From Adiantum capillus-veneris (taxonomy: Eukaryota > Streptophyta > Polypodiopsida > Polypodiales > Pteridaceae), in NCBI GenBank assembly GCA_014529385.2, contig CM043960.1:26921896-26985895 (forward strand): a DNA stretch of 64,000 nt. The letters are read 5' to 3'. Positions 55,923 through 64,000 of this stretch are shown in pieces. The position numbers and the translations under genes were made by a program. A model generated the notes under the pieces. It saw nothing but the letters and a program-made list of their open reading frames with translations. It had not been told where the DNA came from and made no database searches. Every line of letters begins with the position of its first letter. Within the stretch, counting starts at the first letter, position 1.

Positions 55923-58550
55923 GAAGATATGGCACCAAAAATAAATGTTGCAAGGGTGGCTGTCTCAATTGACTATACTTGCAATGATCAAAGGAATTGG
56001 TATCTGGATATACATGGTGTGGATGGTGCACAATTTCATAAGGTGCATCTATTTATTGCAAAGAAAGAGAATGACACTCTATTTGAAGATGTTGGCCAAG
56101 TAGTGGAAGCCTCTATCTCTACAGTTGATGGTCATCCACAGGTAGAATGCATTGATATTGTAGTCCCAATGAATCAAGAATTCCAATTATCTCCAGGAGC
56201 ATATGCATTTTCACGCATGTATCAAAATAAAGATGAGACAATTTTTTCTTGAGGATGGAAGATTGAAGAGTCAACTCAAGGTGTCACAGCTGATCAACTT
56301 CAAAGCTCCATCATAGCCACACTACAGGGAAAGAAGGTGAAAGCTTCACGACCACCTATAAACAAGAAAGTCAAAGTGCAAAAAGTAGCACCTAAGGAGA
56401 CTAGTTCTATTTTGGATGTAGAGAATGCATCTCTAGCATCCTCGACACAAGGTTCAACGTCGAAGATGAGAATCGTGGACCCAAAAGCTCTAGAGGCAGA
56501 GGCCATGAAAGGACAAGAAAAAGATACAGGTGGAATGAATAAGTATATAAGCTTTTTCCCTTTCCAATATAAGGAGTTTGATATCCCTATTCAAAATTGT
56601 TGGCTGGCTCTTGATCACTATAATGTACGTACTATTGATGGAAAACATGTTGAAAACATGCTTTTTGGATTTTCCCGGAGTACAACTAAGCCTACAGAGT
56701 GTGCATATTTAATGCCTGTTCAAAATGAAAAGGCAAAGAAGGGTACACCTTTGGTAGCAAAAGAGGTACAAGAGGGCAAACTACAAGATTATCATTATTG
56801 GATTCTTGATGGCCAACATTCAATTTATGCCGCGAAAGTTTTGCTTCACAATGAACAAAAAAACAATGAGATATTTCAAAGATTGATTGACGTGTATAAA
56901 TTTCGAAAGGCTCGAATGTTGTAAATGCTCCTCCAATGGTTGCAACTGCTATATCTTCCATTGCAAATGATGAGACTAAAGCATTGTATGTCAAGCAACC
57001 TTACAGTCAAATATTGCGGCATTTGCAAAGTCAATGGATCTATTCAGGATGACCATCAAGGGCAGCAACTGGAGTTGCAGAGGGACATATATCTCGTGTT
57101 GGATGGGATGTAAGTGTCTTTCTTCTTCTTTCTTATTGTCTTTAATTGAGCACTTGAGTTCAATCTTCTCATTGGTGTTATATTTCTTTCTAGACTTTTC
57201 TTCGATTGGCAAGAATGAGTGCAGGAGCAAGTTGGATTGCTAAACAGGCACACATGGTTACATATTCTGATCGAGTTTATGATTGTTGGCTAGAAAATAT
57301 TAAAAGGCTTGAGGAGGAGAACAAGAACGGTCTTGAGGAATCAGAGGTAGAGATCATTCAAGAAGAAATTAAAGATCAGAAGATTTTATTGTCAAAGAGT
57401 GCAAAAGATGGTGATGTAATTGATATGTATGATCGAATCAAGCAACTCAAACAAGACAAACTCATTCAAGACGCACTTGTTGAAGGCTTCAATGCTTTGA
57501 ATGAGTCATCACCATGTAAAGATTATGAGGAAATAGTCAGCATGTATAACATCAATGATGCATTTTATAAAACCATCTAATGCTATGTGAGCTATGGCTC
57601 AAAAATATCTTAAAGCGTGGAACAAAGAGAATGGATTTTCCGGATGAATCTATAAAATACATGCAATGGGCAATTCAACTTCACAAGGAGAAAATTGAGT
57701 CTCTTGATTTTCCATGGTCCATCTATGTGGTGAACCTATAGATGGAAGGAAACCTCTACTTGAAGTGCCACTTCAACAACCAAATTCCTATTGGCTTATG
57801 CATTTTAGACTTGACAAAACACTATGGGGACAACTTGCAGTGGAGTGAGGAGATATTTAGCAATGCTTTGGATGGGATATTGGCTATTTCTGGAGACTCA
57901 ATTGATCTTCGATTTGTGTTTCTTGCATTTATAGATTTCTCTAAACTCACAAAATTGCAATGTGCATTCCAGAGTATGGGAGATAATGTGAGCTACCGTT
58001 CTTGTGGTGTCTTGTATCACTTTCCATAAGCACCTTGCAAAGGAGAAATTCAATTCCTTGTGGTTATTGCCTTCATGGGACAAGGTAATGCATTTGAAGA
58101 CCTGAGAAGGAGATCAGAACAACATCCCCTGCCAAATGATTGTTCTTTGCTTCAGGTAGAAAATGAAGGCATGTCAGATTTGCAATATTGGAAGCCAAAA
58201 AAAAAAGAGTTTTCTTCAAGCACTACATTCATACATACTGTTTTGAAGATCGCAAGCTTGTAGATCTCTTTAGTGATGGCTCTCTGGTTGCACAAGAAGG
58301 ATTACATTTTTAAAAAAAAAAGATGTCATCTGCTTAGTTGAGAGTGTGCAAGAGCAAGGAACCTTAGCAACCAAGCTTCTTGAATTTGCTAAGGCCCATG
58401 CTGATATAGAAAAGTGGGTTGGCCTTCAAGATCAACAACCTACTTTGTAATTAGCTGACGATGTGCCCATCAGAGAAGAGATTTCCGCAAGAAGAAGGAG
58501 AAGAAGACCAACCTCCTTTGTCAAAGGAGGCCTACTTGGAAATGGAAGGA
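55923..58550 (+). pseudogene. Decayed multi-exon gene with DGQH (ParB-like) motif
   Basis: A T-tract plus CAG at 55,905-55,922 looks like a splice acceptor, with ATG at 55,929 (M-A-P-K-I-N-V-A-R). Open pieces are 55,929-56,252, 56,337-56,924, 57,194-57,580, 57,742-58,029 and 58,060-58,260, with coding-like sequence to about 58,550. The second contains N-V-R-T-I-D-G-K-H-V and, 150 residues on, Y-W-I-L-D-G-Q-H-S-I-Y-A-A-K, resembling the paired elements of ParB/DGQHR-type domains with Ser in place of Arg. A GT-AG intron of 84 bp (57,110-57,193) joins two open segments in phase 0. The third piece is Glu/Lys-rich and probably coiled coil. TGA, TAG and frame changes between pieces show decay. I cannot name the family or its function. 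Confidence 0.5.
57110..57193 (+). other. Intron with canonical GT-AG ends
   Basis: GTAAGT donor, T-rich body and TTTCTAG acceptor, 84 bp. Flanking codons join as ..R-V-G-W-D / T-F-L-R-L-A-R-M.. in phase 0. Confidence 0.7.
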
Positions 58551-59630
58551 TGTATGTTTTGAACTTCTTATATATGTTAACATCTATTCTTGTTGATTTG
58601 ATACTCTTAATGTTAGGTTTTGTTTTATGTAGTATTTTTTGAGTCCATTTTTTTCATTTTAAGAATTAAAGGTTTAAATGTAGAGAATAATCTTATAATT
58701 TTTGAGTGATGAATCCTTAGATTAAAAAAAAACACTAGCCTAAACTTAAGAGCTTGAATTGATGAGTTTTAGACCTCGTACTATCCCCTTTATTCTATAC
58801 TTTCAAGGCTAGCATGGGTAGGTGAACCATATATAGATCCCAATCTCAAGAAGTGTGTTAGACCTTCAAACAACCCCATATAGCTTGGACAAGTGGTGGA
58901 CCTTCCATGGAACTAATTCAAACAAGTGTGGTGATGAACCTTCTGTGGAGTCTAATTGTGGTAGACTTAAAACAATAGCCACTTCCTTGCACTGGCTTGG
59001 ACAAGTGGTAGCCCTTGCTTCTATTAAGGTCTCTATTGAAAGAAGAATTGAATATAGAAGGAGAGAGAGATTAACTAGGCATAGATTTGTAAATTTGTAG
59101 AAAAGAAAAATGTGCTGGATTACAAAAATACCTCTCATTGTACAAATGTCCAAAACGTCCAAAATTAAAACCTTTGGATCAAGGCTTATCTTTAGACATT
59201 AAATCAAGAGGTTATGGCTATGCATGTGTTGAGACTATTGGTCGACTTGAATGAGGAGACACATAGTTTGTTGATTATGACTTTATTTGATGTTTTCAAG
59301 TATTTATATGGATAGAAGTCTTAATTACATGTGTTAATATGACTTTTAATAGAGCAAATCTCAATCAAGTAAATCATGGTTGTTGTTAACTTTATGTGGC
59401 CTTCAATATTCACTTAAGTACTAATATTTATTAAAGTGTAGGGTGTACAAGTTTGCCACAAAAGATTGTAGTATAGACTAGTGTTGCCTTGTGTACCATA
59501 CCAATAGTTGCAAGGATTATAATATTGATTTTACCTTGAATAAACTCCTAAGTTCGACTTCCACATGTTTAAAATTGGTGATTTAAATTCTAGAGTTTTT
59601 TGAGAAACCAATGTTATTTATGTTTTTTAG
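58551..59630 (+). other. AT-rich, intron-like sequence with two core-motif copies
   Basis: No open frame is credible. Two isolated copies of the satellite core lie at about 58,881 (AGCTTGGACAAGTGGTGGACC context) and 59,003 (TTGGACAAGTGGTAGCCC), without the rest of the monomer. The stretch ends in TGTTTTTTAG at 59,621-59,630, a good splice acceptor for the following exon. Confidence 0.5.
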
Positions 59631-60303
59631 ATTTGCAAATTGCGATAGATAAGGCCCCTATGGTTGAGTCCACAATTGTTAAACCCCTTGATTCTATTAT
59701 TTGTGACATGCCCAAGGTGGATGATACGTCTATACCAAAGTCTGGTGATGTGCAGCTTGAGCAAGCTTTCAATAGTGAGAATAAAGAAATGCCTACTCCA
59801 ACAATACAACCTACTTCAAAAGAGACTAAAACGTCTACTCAAGAGACATTTCCATTTGTTGCTACTTCATCTAGTGCAGATGTTGAGAAATCCATACTCA
59901 TAATTATTTTGGACTTCAATGGTCTCCTATTGAAACATTCCCCTCAGCCGTCCTCACACCACCAGTCAGTGCAACTAGATCCAAAAAGTAAAATTATACT
60001 TAGGCCAGGTTGTATCCAATTCTTGAAGACTATATTACAAAGGGGTAATGTTGCAATTTGGTCGATGGCTACTAGGAACAATGTGCCTCAAATTCATAAA
60101 GCACTAGAGAGCTTAGCAAAAGGTAGATTGTCTTTCTTTGCAATTTGGAATCAAGAAGGTTGCTACACTTGTCAAAGCAATAAATTATTTAGACCTGACA
60201 ATCCAACCGTTGAGGAAATGTTCAAGCCTCTAGCTAAAATTGCCATGGGGTATGAATGTGACTCACAAAGAATAGTTCTTATTAATGACTCTCCTTACAA
60301 GGG
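59631..60303 (+). pseudogene. FCP1/NIF-type phosphatase-like exon, truncated by Copia insertion
   Basis: From the acceptor the frame runs open for 224 codons. A low-complexity Thr/Ser-rich N-terminal part is followed by I-I-L-D-F-N-G-L-L-L-K-H, then L-R-P-G-C-I-Q-F-L-K, V-A-I-W-S-M-A-T, and finally V-L-I-N-D-S-P-Y-K-G. This order (nucleophile motif, P-x-x-x-x-F-L, W-S/T, D-D-S-x-x-K) is that of the FCP1-homology HAD phosphatase fold, which removes phosphate from RNA polymerase II CTD and other substrates. The canonical D-x-D is D-F-N here, and the usual DD before S-P-Y-K is N-D, so catalysis is doubtful. The second copy of Copia family C1 inserts within the Gly codon after S-P-Y-K, replacing the C-terminus. 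Confidence 0.7.
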
Positions 60304-60559
60304 TGTTGGAATTAGGGTTGCAGAGAAACGTACACAGCTTGGAGAAGACAAAGGAAGCTCAAGGCACACAATAGAGAGTGTGTTACTTAGTGTTACACAA
60401 TAGAGAGTGTGTTACTTAGTGTGAAATGGAAAGATAGATAGCCCTAGAGTGATGGGCGTATATACAATGCACGGGGGAAAAAACCTCCTAAAGAGGGAAA
60501 AAATGCCCCGGCAGTCCTAGTGTGTTCGCACACATCACTACCACATGTATATGGTAACA
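60304..60559 (-). repeat. C1' LTR with internal 29-bp duplication
   Basis: 256 bp against 227 bp in C1. The difference is a tandem 29-bp duplication of the segment containing CAATAGAGAGTGTGTTACTT (about 60,368-60,425). Confidence 0.95.
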
Positions 60560-60634
60560 AATCCCCCCTGGAGTGATGCGGTGAACGAGAGCTGGCACAT
60601 GAGTAAAGGGAAGTGCCATGCCCTAAGGACATGC

Positions 60635-63600
60635 TCAGTCCACAAAGGGGAGTAAGCTCAAAGCTTTGCGGAAAGCTTCAAGCTTCTCACGAGACAATGC
60701 CTTTGTGAAAAGATCTACAAGGTTGTCCTGTGTTGGCACATAAGCCAAGCTGATCTCTCCTGCTGAGAGCCTATCCCTGACATAGTGGTAATGCACCTCA
60801 ATGTGCTTTGTGTGAGCATGAAAAACTGGGTTCCTCACAACTGCCAATGCGCTTTGACTGTCAGTGTAGATAGTGTTCGCAGTGTCCTATCCAACACCCA
60901 AATCAGCCATAAGGCATCGGAGCCATACACACTCAACCGTACCTGTGAAGACTGCCCTGTACTCAGCCTCACAACTCGAAGTGGCCACAGTAGGTTGTTT
61001 CTTGCTCAACCATGATATACATGAACTGCCAAGCATGAAACAAAAACCACTTGTGGACACTCGCGTGTCAAAACAACCAGCCCAATCTGAGTCCGAAAAA
61101 GCATGTAAGTCTGGCGGCAATGATCCCCCCTTGGGATAAAACAAGCCAAGATGTAAAGTGCCACTAAGGTAGTGGAAAATCCTCTTGACAGCCTGCCAAT
61201 TCTTAGACCCTGGGCTATGCATAAATCTGCTGACCTGTGAGATTGCAAACTGAATATTAGGCCTCATGTTGCCTACATAAATGAGGCAGCCAACAGCAGT
61301 TTGGTAAAGAGTGACATCAGCAGGATCGCTAGCATCATGTAGACTCAACTTCAAACCTGTTTCCATAGGAGTGGCAATAGGTTTGCAATCCTCAAGTCCA
61401 AACTTACATAGCAATGTCTCTATGTAACTTTTTTGACACAAGGCAATACCACCATCACACTGCTTAAACTGTATACCCAAGTAATGATGCAACAGCCCCA
61501 AATCTTTCATCTTGAAAGTAGCATTCAAATCAGCCTTAAATTCAGCAATGTGTCTCTCATTTGGTCCAGTGATCAGCAAATCATCAACATAAAGAACCAC
61601 AATGAGAAGTACATCACCCTCACGCTTTACATACAATGTGCTTTCTGTTGGACTGTTACGAAAGCCTTGTTTCACCAAATGAGTGTCAGATTTCTCATAC
61701 CAAGCACGAGGAGATTGCTTCAACCCATACAAAGCCTTGTTACATTTGCACACTTTGTCCTCTTGTCCTTTTATGACAAAACCGCGAGGCTGCGTTACAT
61801 AAACTTCCTCCAAATATGTCACCATTCCAGAAAGCAGTAAAAATGTCTGATTGATGTACATCCCAACCAAAATGAGCTGCCAATGCACATAGAAAACGCA
61901 CAGTATTCATACGACAAGTGGGAGAAAAAGTCTCTTCATAATCTATGCCTTTTTGCTGTGCATAACCCTTTGCAATAAGTCGAGCCTTATGGTGATCGAT
62001 CTCACCATCCGGCTTGCGTTTTAACTTGTAAACCCACTTCGTACCAATGGCCTTTTTTCCAGGAGGCAAATCACATAAAGTCCATGTGTCATTTTCTATA
62101 AGTGCATCATATTCTGATTGCATGGTAGCCATCCAATTTTCTGAATTATGTGCTTCATCAAAAGGCTGAGGCTCCTCAACATCATGTAAGCTAGACACAG
62201 CCAAAGCATAACAATCTCATGCATAAGATGCATGAGAGCCTGAACGAGTACGACTAGACAAAGGTGCATCCAATTTACTGACATGCAAAGTGTGCACCAG
62301 CCATTTTGGCATACCTCTAGCCTGCTCATTTTCAGCCGTTTCCTCATCAAGTACATCATGTACATCTGCATCAGTCATAGGCTGATCTAAAACATTTTCA
62401 GAAACCCCCATAGGCTGTACATTTGCCTCATGGGAACTTATATTAGTATTTCCACCACTGAAAACAGGCAACAAAGTGTCATAAATGTCCTGTGAGCTTA
62501 CATTACTGTCTTTAGTACATGACAGCAAGGGCTGAACAGAATCTTCCATAAACACTACATCCCGAGAAACCAGAATACGTTTTGTTTGCGGATGATACAA
62601 CCCGTAACCTTTTCTTTCAGCACTATAACCAACAAAAATACATTTGACAGCCTTATCATCCAATTTTCTGCGCTGCACTTGTGGCACCAAAGCATATGCC
62701 AAACAACCAAAAACACGCATGTGCTCAATAGAAGGCTTTCTATCATGGCATGCTTCATATCGAGTAATAGACTGCAAAGCTTTCGTAGGACACCTGTTAA
62801 GTACATAAGTGGCACACATGATGGCCTCAAGCTAAAAAGAATGCGGCAAAGCTTGACTTTTGACCATACATCGTGCCATTTCCGTCAGTGACCTGTTTTT
62901 CCTCTCAGCAACGCCATTTTGTTGAGGTGTATAAGGCACTGTACATTGGTGTTCTATCCCACGACTAGCCATAAATGCATTAAATTCATGAGACATATAC
63001 TCCCCCCCTTGATTGGAACGGAGGGTGCCCATAGTACATCTCGAGACATTTTCAGCCATAGCCAGAAATTGTTTGAAGCACATAAAAACTTCGGACTTCG
63101 TTTTAAGCGGAAATACCCATGCATGCCTGGAGTAGTCATCAATGAAAGTCACGAAGTATAGGTAATTGCCCAAGGACGGAGTTTGCATGGGCCCACAAAC
63201 ATCACTATGCACAAGCTGCAACCTGCATGTGGCCCGACCTGAACCATCCTTTGGAAATTTAGAACGCTGCATCTTACCCAAAATACAGCCTTCACAAACA
63301 TGTTTGACAGGTGCTTCAAGAGGCGGCAAAGAAGCAACCATATCAAATTTTTGCAAACGCAGCAAACTGGCAAAATTCAGATGACCAAAACGTGCATGCC
63401 AAAGTTTTGCATCTGAAATAGCCCTTGAATCTGCAACAGCATTTGCAAAATTTTGTCCACACTTGTCATACAAAGTGAGCTTATACAGCCCATGGCACAA
63501 AAGGCCAGATGCAACAATTTCATCACCAAAACTGAGATCATGAACTGTACATCTGTCATCCACAAATTTGACTACAAGTCCAAGTCTAGCAAGTGCGGAT

Positions 63601-64000
63601 ACAGACAAGAGATTCTTCTTGATCCCAGGTACATAAAGTGCATCAACAAGTGTGAAGGAACTGCCATTAGCAGCAGTGAGCACAATCTTTCCAACTCCCC
63701 GAACTGGATAAGAGGCGTTGTTGGCACAAGTGACTGAATTCCCATGAGGGACAGACTCGAGAGAGGTAAACAATTCACGATGTGAGGTAATGTGCTTTGT
63801 AGCACCACTGTCGAAATACCACACATGTGAATCTACAGCAACTGACAAGCATGCATCATGGACAGCAGGATTGTAAGTGCACTCTGCGCTAAAAGCCCAT
63901 TCTGCATCAACATCAGCAACACAGTCTCCTTTCACAGAAGACTCAATAATGGCTGCATTTGTAGTGGAACCAGCATTTGCAGTGGAACCACCCTCTTTCT
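60635..64000 (-). pseudogene. C1' Gag-Pol polyprotein, several stops and a frameshift
   Basis: Same domain order as C1. The visible parts, in protein order, are the Gag C-terminus, protease D-S-G-A, the integrase zinc module and core (63,935-62,832), the integrase C-terminus (62,819-62,217), reverse transcriptase (62,204-60,887, Y-V-D-D-L-L) and the RNase H tail (60,847-60,635). Defects are a TAG where C1 has Trp near 62,831, a stop near 62,216 next to a small deletion relative to C1, a frameshift near 61,810-61,840 at G-D-I-F-E-E-V, and TAG for Gln near 60,886. It retains Asp in G-I-D-Y-E-E-T-F, where C1 has its only stop. Confidence 0.93.

Larger units (their letters stand above)
60304..64000 (-). 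mobile_element. C1': second copy of the C1 Copia family, runs off the window
   Basis: The left LTR (60,304-60,559) starts TGTTGG and ends TAACA, followed by the same polypurine tract as C1. The interior is collinear with C1 from RNase H back to the Gag/protease junction at 64,000, where the window ends. The target duplication cannot be checked because the other end is missing; the five bases on this side are AAGGG. It interrupts the FCP1-like exon. Confidence 0.95.

Noticed and set aside
1-64000. tRNA or rRNA genes
   Set aside because: Only tRNA-complementary primer sites were seen; no cloverleaf-encoding or rRNA-like sequence was noticed by eye.

Overview
The window is nuclear DNA of a land plant with a large, repeat-rich genome. 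The evidence is plant-type LTR retrotransposons with initiator-Met tRNA primer sites, decayed Ty3/gypsy coding sequence, canonical GT-AG introns and long AT-rich interspersed sequence. Nothing bacterial or viral outside mobile elements was seen. The species cannot be read from the sequence; a DUF7869-like transposase gene loosely suggests a seed-free plant or gymnosperm, but this is weak inference. Almost no intact host gene is present: the window is a record of nested insertions.

Region 1 (1-20,600) is old Ty3/gypsy debris on the + strand: protease and RNase H pieces at 2.2-3.8 kb and gag/extra-ORF-like remnants at 4.2-5.2, 10.7, 13.2-14.6 and 16.5-18.9 kb. A complete non-autonomous LTR element, E1 (5,186-10,670, duplicated target CCTCG), splits one of these remnants without changing its frame.

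Region 2 (about 18.9-26.6 kb) is a truncated non-autonomous gypsy-type element, B. Its internal part is a tandem array of ~285-bp units, each tagged by an AT-rich palindrome. A nearly intact minus-strand Copia element, C1 (20,615-25,792, target GAAGT, one internal stop), is inserted in that array.

Region 3 (26.9-42.8 kb) is a minus-strand transposase-like gene (DUF7869-like) broken by a Tnt1-like Copia element, T (28,647-34,212, target CCTGC), by a second non-autonomous gypsy-type element, A (34,302-40,998, target CCTTG), and by a 248-bp MITE. Element A has the same ~285-bp palindrome-tagged internal array as B, but with an unrelated GC-rich palindrome. Its left LTR carries three copies of a ~685-bp block that is single in the right LTR.

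Region 4 (42.9-55.9 kb) is satellite-like DNA of several families that all carry the core TTGGACAAGTGGTGGACC. The main array has a ~180-bp monomer with shorter variants and a ~1.47-kb higher-order repeat. It is interrupted by a second copy of the MITE family and by a 2.6-kb insertion that looks like a solo LTR.

Region 5 (55.9-64 kb) holds a decayed multi-exon gene with a DGQH (ParB-like) motif, then an FCP1/NIF-type phosphatase-like exon cut just after its DSPYK motif by a second copy of Copia family C1 that runs off the window end.

The most novel structures are the two palindrome-tagged internal arrays in otherwise different non-autonomous elements, and the core motif shared by otherwise dissimilar repeats.
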